Assembly: GCA_030374805.1 (NCBI GenBank)
Contig: JARGSG010000011.1
Span: 248,001 to 312,000 of the forward strand
DNA: 64,000 bases
Reading direction: 5' to 3'
DNA from: Gracilaria gracilis
Taxonomy: Eukaryota > Rhodophyta > Florideophyceae > Gracilariales > Gracilariaceae
Below, one piece after another: positions 12,095 to 24,000 of the stretch (its first letter is position 1; every line of letters begins with the position of its first letter). Under the pieces are notes generated by a model that did not search any database, was not told where the DNA came from, and worked only from the letters and a program-made list of their open reading frames with translations. A program made the position numbers and the translations under genes.

Positions 12095-13837
12095 TCAACC
12101 ACTGCCATCGTCCCGCCTACCGCACACCCCTTGTGCTGTTTCCAGTAGCTTTTCAGCCGTATCACGACCATTAATCTTCATTCTTTGAGACCGAGAGCAC
12201 AGCTTCATTGGAGCCAGTGACGGCTGATGAAATTTATGGCACATCAAATAGTTAAGATCACCAGAATCCTTTCGCCGCTTCACAGCCTCATTCCAGAGTT
12301 CCCTTGCTTTTTGAATGATTGAGTCATCCCCTAGCCGGCGAGCTTTCTGCTCTATGCATTTGAAGAAGTTCTTCGTGTCAGGTTCAGCCACGATTCTTGA
12401 ATACGGCAAATAGAGGGCCGCAGAAACCGAATCAAAGGGGCCTGCATAGTAAGTGAAAGGTTGCACCTCGATGAATGGCGTGTCCTGGCGTGCAAATACT
12501 AAGTTCCCAAGTCCAGCTCCATGCACACCTAGAATAATATCAGCTTTCTGCATGATATCAATCTGCTCTTCAAACGATTTGTTTTCAAAGTACTCAACAG
12601 TAACTCTTGGTTCAAGATTCTTGTACTTGTCTTCTTTAGAAAGCTTCTCAATTCCTTCCGTAACAGCTTCAATGTTTATAATATCTCTCCCGACCAAAAA
12701 CCCAGCTCGGCTCTGCCATCCAAAACGATTGAGGATAGTGATTTGAACCTCACATCGCCCAGTTTCATTCCGTAATACAGAGGCCCTAGTTAAGCCATGG
12801 TCGTCAAACATTTTGGAATTCCCATACCAATGTCGTCCGCTACGAACATGGCTCCCAATTTCATATGCGATGACTGATCTGAAGCATGCCTTATCGGTGT
12901 CATTAAACATCTCTTTGGGAAATCGGGCTGTTGGTCGTCCAGGTAGCATAGCGGTCAATTGCGGTACCCATCCGGACAAAGGCAGGTCTCCTGTTCGATC
13001 AGCAGTGAAAAATCCGGCATGGAGAGGGTCCTTATGGATCCTTTTGTTGCAGCGCTTCTTCCTTGGCGCTTCACATACACTCTTTACCTTCATTTCAGAA
13101 GAAGTTGGTCTCAGAACTTCGGAGGCATAGATCATGGGCAGAATATCCGTGAGAAAGTGTGGGATATGATCCCGAGTTGGATGAATTCCATATATATCCA
13201 TGCCGGCATTAACTTCATTCCCTTGATCGAATTCCTTTTCGGATTTCATGTACGTCACTTTGAGAACCCCGCATTCCCGCAAATGATATTTTTGAGACTT
13301 CATCCATGGATGCAGCAAAAGGGAACCGTCGCGCTTAAGACACGCATTATGAATGCGGCATACTTTGTCTTCAAAGTTGTCATCGTTCCAGTACATCTCT
13401 AACATGAATGAGGGCTTTTCTGCTGGACGAGGTTTTGGTTTATGCATCTTCAGGTATTCGGCCAAAGGCGTTTGCGGATCACTGTTCTTGTATAGGAACC
13501 GTAATCTTTCCTTATTCTTCCGCAATCGGCGCTGGTTATCAGTTTCTGTCTGCACTTTCGATACACCAGAGAAACCTGCTCGTCGGATATTTGGGATAGG
13601 AAAGGCATCTGCACCATTTGTAGTTGGGTGTGCCACTATCCCACTAGACTCATCCACATTATAGCTGTCTGAAACGTACTCGGACAACCCGGAAAACTCG
13701 ACAAAGGCACCGACAATTATAAATATAGAAGCAAACCGCAGGGCATTTTCAAGCTGGGAACTACCCAGGAGACACCGTCGATACTTAAGATGATGTGAGG
13801 ACGAACCCTTCATACCTCTAAGTCTCGTTGGCCTCAT
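12095..13837 (-). CDS. GT61-family (DUF563) glycosyltransferase, type II membrane protein
   Basis: The protein has 580 residues from ATG 13837. The frame remains open upstream to 13999, but only a GTG lies there, so the ATG is preferred. A short basic cytosolic tail is followed by one hydrophobic anchor at about residues 32-50, giving the type II topology of Golgi glycosyltransferases. The catalytic region ends with the hallmark ILGVHGAGLGNLVFA (about residues 432-446) and a downstream FIEVQP, both typical of GT61/DUF563 enzymes such as plant xylosyl-/arabinosyltransferases and EOGT. An earlier IHPTRDHIPHFLTDILP matches the family's HxxxD-like segment around the N-terminal half of the domain. 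Donor and acceptor cannot be read from the sequence; matrix polysaccharide or N-glycan synthesis in the Golgi is the usual role. The promoter region is shared with or adjacent to that of the FA2H gene, 1.6 kb away. Confidence 0.85.
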   Translation of the reverse strand: MRPTRLRGMKGSSSHHLKYRRCLLGSSQLENALRFASIFIIVGAFVEFSGLSEYVSDSYNVDESSGIVAHPTTNGADAFPIPNIRRAGFSGVSKVQTETDNQRRLRKNKERLRFLYKNSDPQTPLAEYLKMHKPKPRPAEKPSFMLEMYWNDDNFEDKVCRIHNACLKRDGSLLLHPWMKSQKYHLRECGVLKVTYMKSEKEFDQGNEVNAGMDIYGIHPTRDHIPHFLTDILPMIYASEVLRPTSSEMKVKSVCEAPRKKRCNKRIHKDPLHAGFFTADRTGDLPLSGWVPQLTAMLPGRPTARFPKEMFNDTDKACFRSVIAYEIGSHVRSGRHWYGNSKMFDDHGLTRASVLRNETGRCEVQITILNRFGWQSRAGFLVGRDIINIEAVTEGIEKLSKEDKYKNLEPRVTVEYFENKSFEEQIDIMQKADIILGVHGAGLGNLVFARQDTPFIEVQPFTYYAGPFDSVSAALYLPYSRIVAEPDTKNFFKCIEQKARRLGDDSIIQKARELWNEAVKRRKDSGDLNYLMCHKFHQPSLAPMKLCSRSQRMKINGRDTAEKLLETAQGVCGRRDDGSG

Positions 13838-15500
13838 CTGCGTACCAAAAGTCCAATAGACTACAGTGGATACCAACAACGAGCCAATGAATGAAAAAAC
13901 AGTCCCCCTTTTGTTGCGGCAGAGAGTCAGAGATTGGGGAGTATCGGAAGGATAATGGCATAGGAAGGAAGCCAATGAACCAAACAAGAAGAGTTTCACT
14001 CGACGTTAATACCAGTACGATTCCCCACCAGACCCGACCTTCCAACGGCACAAAATACGAACGTACAAACAAGTTGCTGCTATTTGCGATGAAGATCGCA
14101 CTGGAAGGTGTGAACGAACGGGTGGCATAGTAACCAATTCGAGTAATGTCCAAAAAGCTGACAATTCGACGTGAAGTGCGCTTACTAGCTGTCAGAAACT
14201 TGGTCCAGACGGAACATTTTTGTGTGGTACAGCGCTCCAACTCTCTTGCATGAATGTTTATGAACTGTGTTTCACGGCGCCTTTCAAATAGGTTTCATGT
14301 GGAATGGTCCCCAACATGGTACCCTTGGGTAAGATCCACCTTCCGAGTCCAGCGGAAGTGACCGTTGAGCTCGGTGCTATTGAAAAGCGCGACTTATTCA
14401 AATTGGGTACACCAACAAGAACTGGAAGCAAATCTGGGTGAAAAGGCGTCAACCATTCTATATGATTTTGACACCGAAAGAGAGGTCTGGATCTCCCAAA
14501 GTGGAATAAGAATGCATTGATGACTGATTTCGATTTCCTTCGATTCTTCTCCAAGGGGAAAAAGCGAGGTGTAAAGCATTCAACTCCGAGTCCTGTGCGA
14601 ACGTTGAAGAGCAAGGGTTGAGTGCTTCAAAAGACGCACCAACGGGTTTGGTCTCGGTTTATGGCGGTCAATTACATGGAGTCAGAGGTGGCATCTCTTT
14701 GACTTTGCGTGTTGGTTCAAACCCCGGAAGACGCCATCCCAGGTCTTCTTGTTGTTGGGAAATGATACTGGTCTCGCGATAGAACGCGATGGAACGCGTT
14801 GATGCTATTGCAACGACAGCTCCGGCACAGCTTTGGTAATAGTTGCACGGAGATCGATGTGTAAGGAAATCGGAGCCTAGCACGCATCTTTCATAGTAGT
14901 CAATTGCGCAAGGGCCCTGAAGGAGAATGACTACAAGGGCACGCCATCGCAGGAGAGTAGCAAATCGTAGTTGCATTTCGATGTGAGAGTGGTCATCTAA
15001 GCGTGGGCCAATACGCGTAGTAACTTTACGCACTCGCGTGTTCTGTCCACACCGATTCGACGACGAATGCATCCTTTCCGTTTCTATTCAGAACTGGTAC
15101 CAACGGTATCTTATCTACAAGGGCGAAAGTTTCGCGGAACGCTACAGTGCAATCGCCGAGGTGCCTGGGGCACACATTCCCAGACAGCTTGATTTGAATC
15201 GAGAGCAACTACAGTACAGCCATGTCAATACGATGTTACATACAATTCTCTGTTTTGGACGTTTTTCTTTTTTTTCTGGTCCACCGTGGCTCTTTTTCAA
15301 CTCTGCAGAACTCCACGTGCTGCATGCCGAGCTACACCCCCCTAGGAACATCACCGACTACAAACTTCGTAGTGCATAGGTGTGGCATCTGAGTTGAACT
15401 CGGTGAGTTCGTGCCGAGGTTTAACTTGCGTTTCATTCCTCACGAGTCCTGCCTCCAGTCGCCACCCGAAACAAAACTTTTCCGTCCTTCACTTTGCACC
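13838..15500. other. Long intergenic region between divergent GT61-like and FA2H genes
   Basis: About 1.66 kb. Frames on both strands are short and lack ATG starts in useful places. One opposite-strand frame near 13820-14240 has a hydrophobic stretch but begins at a non-ATG codon and overlaps the GT61 start. A T-arm-like string near 14708 (GGTTCAAACCCC) has no acceptor or anticodon stem. Nothing else is recognised. Confidence 0.4.
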
Positions 15501-16577
15501 ATGTGCCCGTCCGAAACACTGAGAAAACGTGCACGAGCATCGCGAGCGCAGTCAGATAACGTCTCAAACAGCACCGTGGGTTATGCGCTGACGAAGAAAG
15601 TCGTTTCGTATCATGCCGCTCCGAATGATGCTTGGGTGATATACAAGAACAATGTATACGATATCACTCTATTTCTCGAATCTCATCCAGGAGGTGCTGA
15701 TATTCTACTTGATAAACTTGGTACCGACGTAACGGAAGCAATGAGCGGTGACCTGCCTGGTAGCCATAAACATTCTCCATTCGCATACAAGCTGCTATCC
15801 AAGTATAAGATTGGACATCTAGCCGATGGCAATGGAGAGGAAGCGATTGACGGAAATACTGACCCTATCACTGGTGAGCAACTGGTTCATTGGGGCAAAC
15901 CGATTCTGCATCAGGTTGGCATACTCGGTGATAAGTACCATCGATGGATCCATTCTTTTCCTACCACGGACCACACTGTGAAGATGTTCACGAACGATAC
16001 CATTGAGAGCCTGACAAAGTGCCCATGGTATGTGCCGCTTGTTTTCTGGCTCCCCGTCATGGCTATAGAAGTTGTACACTACATATATCTGATGGGCGGT
16101 ATCTCCAACTTATCGGCGATGAATTTTGTCGGAATGTTTGCGGTAGGATTCGTAAGTTGGTTGCTCTTCGAATACTCTCTGCATCGCTTCGTGTTTCATA
16201 TGCGCACCACTGGTTACTACGCCAACATCTTCCACTTTTTGATTCATGGCCATCATCACATCACACCCATGGATTTTGACAGACTGGTGTTCCCTCCGGT
16301 GCCGGCGTTGCTACTTGGATCACCGATTTGGTTCTGGGTGCCCAAGCTGTTTGGTACGAACGCGGGATACCCGTGGCTGCTCGGCTTTGTGGTTGGGTAT
16401 CTTGTGTATGACATGACCCACTTCTGGATTCACCACGCTGTACCGCAAAACGCCTTTCTCAAGCGACAGAAGAAAAGACATGTGTACCACCATTACTTTC
16501 AGCACTCTGTCAACTTCGGCATCTCGAATCCTCTCTTCGACTACGTGTTCAAAACCATATCTGAGACGGCAGAATAG
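15501..16577 (+). CDS. FA2H: Fatty acid 2-hydroxylase with N-terminal cytochrome b5 domain (Scs7/FA2H)
   Basis: This is an ER membrane di-iron enzyme that 2-hydroxylates the N-acyl fatty acid of ceramides and other sphingolipids. The 358 residues from ATG 15501 (CACCATG context) match the family length. An in-frame GTG lies at 15411 but no earlier ATG. An N-terminal cytochrome b5 domain carries the haem-binding ESHPGG (about residues 60-65). The hydroxylase domain has two hydrophobic pairs and the histidine clusters HRFVFH, HGHHHITPMD, HFWIHH and HVYHHYF that bind the iron centre. Sphingolipid 2-hydroxylation is usual in red algae, fungi and plants. There is no intron. It is codirectional with the following Pol5-like gene, 856 bp away. 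Very secure. Confidence 0.96.
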   Translation: MCPSETLRKRARASRAQSDNVSNSTVGYALTKKVVSYHAAPNDAWVIYKNNVYDITLFLESHPGGADILLDKLGTDVTEAMSGDLPGSHKHSPFAYKLLSKYKIGHLADGNGEEAIDGNTDPITGEQLVHWGKPILHQVGILGDKYHRWIHSFPTTDHTVKMFTNDTIESLTKCPWYVPLVFWLPVMAIEVVHYIYLMGGISNLSAMNFVGMFAVGFVSWLLFEYSLHRFVFHMRTTGYYANIFHFLIHGHHHITPMDFDRLVFPPVPALLLGSPIWFWVPKLFGTNAGYPWLLGFVVGYLVYDMTHFWIHHAVPQNAFLKRQKKRHVYHHYFQHSVNFGISNPLFDYVFKTISETAE

Positions 16578-17433
16578 CAACAAGTATCTTATTAAGTATA
16601 TATTCACATTCTTTAACGTGTTTTTCGATTCTACATCGTTTTTCCGTTGTACGTTTATCGCAGGGTACTATTTGCGGCCTTTTCAGAACCATTCATGAAG
16701 TACTCTGCTCACGGGGCTTCTCGAGATATCTCGTTTCCGACGTCAAATTCTGGTACCGAACAGCATACAAGTGGTGTCTCGCTTTGCATGATTGTGCATC
16801 GCTCCTTCGACTCTGTGGCCATGAACATCCTGTGCTGATGCTTTGGGCACTGTGATACTGCTAAAGTATTCGCAGCGGGCTCCGAATAAAACGATTGATG
16901 ACCGTGATGGATGCTTCGAAGCGGAAGACAATTGTCTCTAGACTTTGTCAAGCAAGCGACCGGCTCGTTCAACGCAAGAGCTCTAAAGGTGTGACTTTAA
17001 TAAAATAGGCCTGCAATTTAGACTTGCTCATACCCTTCAACCAATAAAACCATGTTCAAAAATGAGCCGTTTCTGCCAAGCGACGGCGCATGGATGCCCT
17101 TTTCGGATCAAGCCACGTGAATGATCCCACCAACCTTTTCCAACCCCCTTGGTATGTATCTACCTGCTATCTGCTGCAGGTTACACTTCTTCAAAGGCAT
17201 CCTTTTCATCGTTCGTCACTAAAATTGTTGAGTTGTAAAGAAGCAACAGACTATTGAGCAAACTGTTTGCTCAGAAACGCTGCTATTTAAATCCCTTGAG
17301 ACATCAAGGCAACGCTTGATCCAGCGGAAGACCGAATTTGTGTTTTCCTGAACAAAACGAGCACGCCTCGAACTAAACTACACTCGTTTCTGTTTACTCC
17401 ATACCGAGTCACAGTCGAAGCCGAAAACCTCCG
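16578..17433. other. Intergenic stretch upstream of the Pol5-like gene
   Basis: About 860 bp. A CTATTTAAAT element at about 17282-17291 lies 140 bp upstream of the Pol5-like ATG and could be a TATA-type element. Otherwise I see only short meaningless frames. Confidence 0.35.
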
Positions 17434-20400
17434 ATGTCACCTGTGCCACGTCGCACATCTCGGAAACTGCCGCTTACTTCCCAACAGCTTTCAGCCTTTG
17501 ATAAAGCTCGCAAAGCCAAGACCGTCTCCGAGAGGCGAAAAGCAGTCAGCGCAATCGTTTCTGCTTCCTTTTCCGATGGCATTTCTTTGGAAACGGATTC
17601 TGCAAAATATGTTCTCAATCGTCTTCTGAACGCCATCTCTGTTTCTTCGAATCAAACTCGTTTAAACTCCTCGACCGCACTCATAGCCTTCATAAGAGCG
17701 TTACGCAAAGCGGCACCAAAGACCACAGAGAAACAAATTATTTCTGCCGTTTCGCAGCTGTACGCAATCGACGGATCTTTTCAAGTTGACTACCGCAGCG
17801 GCGAGAGAGAACGCGCGATAGGAACTATCACAGCATGTGCCGCGCTTGTACGCGCCTATAACGGGAAGCTACAGCCTTTGACATGTAAGGAAATCGTTTC
17901 ATTGCTACGACCATGTGTCTTGGGAAACTGTGCCAAATGGCAACTAGCAAATTCTTGCGTTCATATCGTGTGTGAATTTCTTCGAGCAGGCGACTCAACG
18001 GCCATACAGGACGCTTGTGCGAAAAGTCTTTGGCAATGGTGTGAAGAGCGCAAGAATTATGAAGATGGCTTGTCCTTGGTATTGAACCTATTGCAGCTTG
18101 GCATTGCGTCTCAAAATGCAGTCAAACGCATCTACCCGGATTTAGATTCAATCGCGAAAGCGTTGGCGACGACGTTTGAAACTGGATTCTCATATCACTC
18201 GGGCGATCTAGGGGCTGACTTGGTTCCGCTCTCCTGGAAGCTTGCTTTGAACTATGTATTTTCGTCAGATGGTCAAGAGCATCTGGGGAGCCCTGAGAAG
18301 TTCTGGAAACGGGTGGTTGCCGAAGATTTGATTCATTCTGGAGGAAGTATGGCGAAGAAGATATTGGCTCTTGACTTGTTGCATCTTGCCTTACCTCTTC
18401 TAAAAGAGCAGAGCACCTTTGAAAGTATTTTTGATTCTTCACTCTCATCTTTGATTATCATACTTCGGTCACAAGGGAAAGCTCACCAGGGCGATATAGT
18501 GGTGAGGGGTATCAATTTCCCGAAGGCCCAGGAGCGTATGAACGAATCTCTTTCTGTACTAGGAGAATCAATTGCAGAGTGGATATTGGTATCGGCTTCC
18601 GAGAAATCGGCCTCATTGTGGCAGTTATTTTTTCTCTGGGCAGTGAGGAATGGAGTTATGCCACATGTTTTGAGCCCCGGCAAGTTGAACGAAATTCTCG
18701 GCAGCATCAAGATTGACAATGTCCGAAGACTCTTTTGTGTCATGATCAATGAATTTGCTTGTCCTGAAAGTCAAAAGAGTCGATTAAGCGTTCAAGCAAC
18801 TCGTCTACAGACACTAGGGTTTGTATTCAAGCTTGCGAGCATGTTCCCATCTCTTGTCAACGATGTCGTTCGAATTTTTCTGTTCTATGCCGTGTGTGAT
18901 GATTCATGTTATCAATCAGGCAATCTATCTGAAGACGAGGAACTGACATTGGATGTCTACAAACCGCCCTCAGATGTTACTTTAGTACATGGCTTACTTC
19001 CTGTCCCTTCACCTGCGATTTCACATGATGTCGCAACTTCTGTTTTTTCGAAGCTTGTTGGATTTGTATCTGAAAACCAGAACACGATCGACGGTCATGC
19101 CTCCTTAGTTTCATTTTGTTACCATCATTTGAAACTCATGATGTCGTGGAAATGGGTGAAACACCGAAACCATCATGATATTGACGACGACAGCGATGGT
19201 GGGGTATCTGGGAGACAAGAAGTTTTGGAAACTCACGTAGAACCGATTTTGATTAGCTTGTCCAAAGCTCGCCAGCATGGACAGAAAGGTTTTCTCGACG
19301 CTCTGCAGCTCCTTGTAGAGTTTGTAGGACTAGTTCTGCTCAAACCTTGTTTGGGGTCAAAAAGACAGATTGAAAAGAGTTCTGAAGATCGTAGTTTTTG
19401 TGTGTCTTTGACTCAAGAACTTTCTCAAATTGTCTCTTTACTTCAGAAGGCCAAGACTATGGACGCAGACAAGGAGAGAGATGTGGAAATGGAAGATTCA
19501 GATAGACAACCAGATGCGACAGAAAGAGTAACGAAGCTTCTTTGTGAAATATGCACGAGATGTGAAACAATTCCCCTCCAGATAGCGCTAAGAGTCATCG
19601 ACGATATGAATCATTCTGTAGACGACCGTGTCGTCGCAGTTTTGTTCGATGCGATGGAAGAAACTCTTCATTCGAATGAGAATTTAGCAGACTCTGGAAT
19701 AGATGAGGATTCAGACGAATCGGAGGAAGACGAGAGTCTTACGACTTCTGATTGCAGCGACTCTGATGAATCTGAATCAGAAGTGAAAGTCGATGATGAA
19801 GGACGGGAAAAAGCTAAGATAGGGACTTCCCTTTCTAATCAAGACGAAGAAATTGCCAATACCAAACCTGCAGAAAATGCCTCCGGCGAAGAAAGTGCTT
19901 CCAACAGCGATATTGATATGGATATTGACGATGAGGACCCTGCTGTGCTAGAGGCATTGGATAAGCGTCTTGCAACCCACATGAAGTTAGTGTCAGAAGA
20001 AAAGAATGCCAACAGTCGTAGGAAACGAAGCCCACAGGCTAAATTTACTGCTGTGCGGCGTATTCTAAGTATTATTGAGGAAGTTGCGAAGGGTCTGCGC
20101 CTGAGACTCGCCTCAAACAATGATGACGGTCGAACCGGAATCGTATTTTTGGACTTGCACTGCCGGTTGTATGAGTTTGTGATGAACGTTACGAACTTCA
20201 ATGGTCAATTCCTAGGAAATATATGCAGCATTGTGTCGAAACAGATGTCACTTCCTCTATCTCTCTTTCACGACAAAGTCGCTGATAGAGATACAGCAAT
20301 ACAAATCGCGGGTCGTTTTCTTAATACTTTGTCCGCTTGCAAGGTAGAGAGATCACTTTCCGACTCGGAACTGCAAACTATTTCGAAATCAGCGGCATGC

Positions 20401-21021
20401 ATCGTTGGGGTGGCGGCTATGCTGTCAGATAACAACTACGAGCAGTTCTTCCCGCACTATCAGAAGCTTGTGGAAATCATGGTCAAACCATGGACCCCTA
20501 TGCTGAGACCAAGAATACTTTCCTCCTTCTTCATTAAGGCACCATCTTTATCTGTATCATTGTTGTCAAATGTTGTCGAGAACCTGGATGGTACCGAAAC
20601 TACGAAGCAGCAACTAGCCAGGGGCAGTGAGATCATTTTGCAGCTTGCTAGGCTTACAAGCGAACAGGAAGGCATCCCTGCTGAGAAAAGGAAAGAGTTC
20701 TGGACCTCATTCAACCAATTTCTCCAGAAACCATGTGACACAGAGTTCAAAGGTTGGAATGCAAGAGGAATAGATAACCTCGTTAAAGCAATGCTTTTAG
20801 GTCGCGCCCAGAAGTTATTGGTTCTTTCAGCTTCTGGTATGGAAGGCTTTCATGTAGCTGTGAACACAATAGCGAAAGGGAAACGCAGACAAAAATTGCA
20901 AAAGTTGTTGCGTTCAACTTCCATAGAAGTTGAATCAGGTGAACTATTAGGAAAAGCCTCTCTTCGCGATGATGTGGATCAAGCGAAGAAGAGAGTTAGC
21001 AAGAAAAGAAAACTAAAATAA
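17434..21021 (+). CDS. POL5: Pol5/MYBBP1A-like nucleolar protein (DNA polymerase V family)
   Basis: The protein has 1,195 residues starting at ATG 17434. It is mostly alpha-helical HEAT-like sequence, with a strongly acidic, Ser/Asp/Glu-rich block at about residues 750-835, then the family-typical DIDDEDPAVLEALDKRLA segment (about residues 828-845), a second helical part, and a very basic C-terminus ending KKRVSKKRKLK. This layout (helical repeats, acidic central block with an LDxxLA-type motif, basic tail) is that of Pol5/MYBBP1A, which despite its name is not a polymerase but a nucleolar factor in rRNA transcription and ribosome assembly. It ends 75 bp from the tail-to-tail SCC3 gene. The frame is certain; the family assignment rests on architecture and the acidic motif rather than on a catalytic signature. 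Confidence 0.75.
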   Translation: MSPVPRRTSRKLPLTSQQLSAFDKARKAKTVSERRKAVSAIVSASFSDGISLETDSAKYVLNRLLNAISVSSNQTRLNSSTALIAFIRALRKAAPKTTEKQIISAVSQLYAIDGSFQVDYRSGERERAIGTITACAALVRAYNGKLQPLTCKEIVSLLRPCVLGNCAKWQLANSCVHIVCEFLRAGDSTAIQDACAKSLWQWCEERKNYEDGLSLVLNLLQLGIASQNAVKRIYPDLDSIAKALATTFETGFSYHSGDLGADLVPLSWKLALNYVFSSDGQEHLGSPEKFWKRVVAEDLIHSGGSMAKKILALDLLHLALPLLKEQSTFESIFDSSLSSLIIILRSQGKAHQGDIVVRGINFPKAQERMNESLSVLGESIAEWILVSASEKSASLWQLFFLWAVRNGVMPHVLSPGKLNEILGSIKIDNVRRLFCVMINEFACPESQKSRLSVQATRLQTLGFVFKLASMFPSLVNDVVRIFLFYAVCDDSCYQSGNLSEDEELTLDVYKPPSDVTLVHGLLPVPSPAISHDVATSVFSKLVGFVSENQNTIDGHASLVSFCYHHLKLMMSWKWVKHRNHHDIDDDSDGGVSGRQEVLETHVEPILISLSKARQHGQKGFLDALQLLVEFVGLVLLKPCLGSKRQIEKSSEDRSFCVSLTQELSQIVSLLQKAKTMDADKERDVEMEDSDRQPDATERVTKLLCEICTRCETIPLQIALRVIDDMNHSVDDRVVAVLFDAMEETLHSNENLADSGIDEDSDESEEDESLTTSDCSDSDESESEVKVDDEGREKAKIGTSLSNQDEEIANTKPAENASGEESASNSDIDMDIDDEDPAVLEALDKRLATHMKLVSEEKNANSRRKRSPQAKFTAVRRILSIIEEVAKGLRLRLASNNDDGRTGIVFLDLHCRLYEFVMNVTNFNGQFLGNICSIVSKQMSLPLSLFHDKVADRDTAIQIAGRFLNTLSACKVERSLSDSELQTISKSAACIVGVAAMLSDNNYEQFFPHYQKLVEIMVKPWTPMLRPRILSSFFIKAPSLSVSLLSNVVENLDGTETTKQQLARGSEIILQLARLTSEQEGIPAEKRKEFWTSFNQFLQKPCDTEFKGWNARGIDNLVKAMLLGRAQKLLVLSASGMEGFHVAVNTIAKGKRRQKLQKLLRSTSIEVESGELLGKASLRDDVDQAKKRVSKKRKLK

Positions 21022-21096
21022 ACTGATGAGGCGAACCAGTGAAGTCCATGCTGCAAGCAAATCTTTGCTTAGATGGAACAACACGAAGACTGAGAG

Positions 21097-24000
21097 TCAC
21101 CATCGTCTCTGTTGACGTCTCCGAACGACACCCTCTTCGGGTTTTGAAGTCGATTTCCCGTTGCCTTCTTCCAGAGTGGACTGTAGATTCTCCTTGCCTT
21201 GCAAAGGAGTCTCATCAGGATTAGCGGGTGAATCCGACTTTGCAGACGACTGTTGATTGGATATCCTTCTTGACGATCGGGTTTTCCTTGTCTTAGTCTG
21301 GGATGCCTTCCTTTCTTTGACGGCTTCTCTGTTGTCACCTTTTGGACTCCCAGGAGCTCCTTCCAAGGAACCATTGGAGGTGCCAGATTTTGCCCTTCTT
21401 CGAGAGTGCCTTCCGTTTTGCTTTCCTCCCAACGTTGTTTCTCTTTCCGACTTTCTGTTAGCCGAAGCCCCTCTCAATTGTTGTCTCTGAGATTCTTTTG
21501 ATTTCCCGGTTTGGTTTGCAGACTCTTCGACGTCATCGCATCCCCCGACGTTTTCAGTATGAGACTTACTGGGTTCTGATGTCTCAGCGTTCACTTCCTC
21601 GTCATACTGCGACTCGTCCTTTTGTCCAATTCCTTCCTCAGAAGATACTTGACGAGTGGCTCCAGAGTTATTATGATTGGAAGAACTTTGATTCCGACCC
21701 TCATTTCTCTCAACAGGACTCACTGCCCCGTTCTCGGTGGTAGCTTCAGGATTCCGTTTCCGTCTCTTGGTTGGACTCAAATCCGCGCTAGGTACTTCTC
21801 TACTCGCCCGCTTACGCACAGCAACGGGTGAGTTCTGATACTCCATCATATCTCGTGCTACTTCGGCAACAGTTGGCTCTGAAGGACCGACTTCGTCCTC
21901 TCCTACCTCAGAGCCCGGCTCCTCATCTTCATTGTTCTCATCACTTTCATATATTTCCATTCGGGCATAATCAACCTTCTTTCTAACTCGTGAGGATTTT
22001 CTGATGTTGATAGGCTCTGGAGGTGGGGTGTGCGCTTTCGGTGACTGCAGTCGTCGTCTTCTTCTTCGAGAATGGACTCGTCTGTTTGACGTAGGCCTAT
22101 CAGTCAATTTGGAAAACGAAGGCACATCCGGAGTCTCTCCATCCGCAACGGCTTTAATAGAAGATCGGCAAATCTCAAATGAATTCATCAAATCTTCGTT
22201 CACAGCATCTTTATACTTCACCAAAAGCTCATCAATCGCCGAAATCTGCTCCATTGCCTTTTGACCATCTTCCTGTGAAATGCAGGCCACAACAGAAAAA
22301 CTAGCACTTGACAAGAGTTGAAGGTTATCAACAAAATTTGGTTCCGTGGTTGACGAGGAGCAATGGTCCATAAGAGCTTGAAGGAGCTCCGCGGAGGCCT
22401 TAGTCTTCAAATCTCGGCGATATCGGAATGACACACAACACTCTGCCAGTTCCCGGATGAGGTTTTGGTGCTCTTCTTTTGAGCATTTTAGCCCCGTTAC
22501 CTCACCCAACGCCCTGATTATATCACGCATCAGGGATGTTCTTCGAATCTGGCGTTGTTGGAGATAGTCTCGACAAACACGTGAAGACGTATATTCATTA
22601 GCTTCAGATCCTCTTTCTTCTCTCTCTCCTTTCAGCAGAATCCCAAAAAGAGGAAGGTGAGATATACTACGCGACAATACAGATTGCAAGGATGCTTGAA
22701 CCAAACAAGCAAAGAAGTCTTTTCGGTCACTTTCGTTCGGAATCGAAGCGTCGCGACTTCGTCTTGGTGTTCGAGATTTGTGTTGCTCTAATTCAGACTC
22801 CACGAGAGTGAACACTATCGACCTTATCACTTCCACCAAACCCTGGATAGAGTCTTTGAGACTCAGAATATCCATGTCTGGCGCAGCCATGGAATTTCCC
22901 GGATCGCTTCGTCCACGAATTATCATCATCATAGCATTCTTTTCCATTCCACGACACAGCGTGAGAATTATAAGAAGGCATCGGGCGCTCAAAAGTCTGA
23001 CAGGTATTGGCATTGATCCTTTCCCACAAATACTTTGCAAAATACCGACTACATCTGCACCATGCTTCCGGTACTCCTTCATTTCTTCAAGATTCAATGT
23101 GTCCTCAAGTAGGGTTTCCGATGAGCCTGTGGAAGCCATGCGAGACTTAATCCTTGACAAAGACCATACAGCAAAAGCACATACCACTCGTATTGCATCG
23201 AATGTCACTGTAGTATCAACCTCCGATGAGCCCAGATTGTTCTCCTGAAACAGTAGCACTTCTTTGACAGCCTCGAATGTAGAAATATCACTGTCCACCA
23301 GCTCAGACAACACTCTCACCTGTGACATGAGTGCAGCAATGTTGTCAGGCTCTGCGGTCGAAAGACCGGCACGCACCTGCAGTGCTAGGTCCTTCGTAGC
23401 ACGCTGACAACATAGCTGGAGGGAAGTGCAAGCTGTCTTCTTCAAAGGATTCTGGTCAGACAGGAAATACCGCAAGGTCTCAGCACAGGCAGCGGTCACC
23501 TCTGCCGAACCGGTATGTTTCAAAAGAACTCCAATAACGCGCTCTAACAGAGTCGAGAAGTAGCTGTCTTGGCCTTGTTGCTCGAATGTCGACATAGTGA
23601 AATGTCGTGGAAGTTGAATGAGGGCACGAACTGCGGAGGGATCTGATTGAAATTGGCTAAGCAAACGAGGAAGTCGCGGTAGGAACTGCTTTGAAAGCAA
23701 TACCGAAGGGGTCTCAGGTTCTGCATACTCACCCTTCTCAACAATCTTTGCTCGATTGGAGTCGCCATTGCCGCCGGCCTCTGCAGCTGATGCAAGCAAT
23801 ATTCTGCAGAGCACGCCTTTTTCGGCACCACTCAACGCCTCCTCGTCTTCATTGGCTGAGCTCGACTCGGGATTTTCAAGCAAGAGCTCCTCAAAGGCTT
23901 GCCAGCACCTTAAAGCAGGTAGGTGATCCCAGACAGCATCCACGGTAAGAGCTTCATCTACAGGCTCATCTTCTTTCCGGGCAATGGCGTACAACAGCTC

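Noticed and set aside
13818..14240. Possible two-TM protein on the minus strand
   Set aside because: It starts at a TTG codon, overlaps the start of the GT61-like gene in another frame and has no homology.
14690..14770. T-loop-like GGTTCAAACCCC as a tRNA
   Set aside because: The flanking bases do not form a T stem, and no acceptor or anticodon arm can be built around it.
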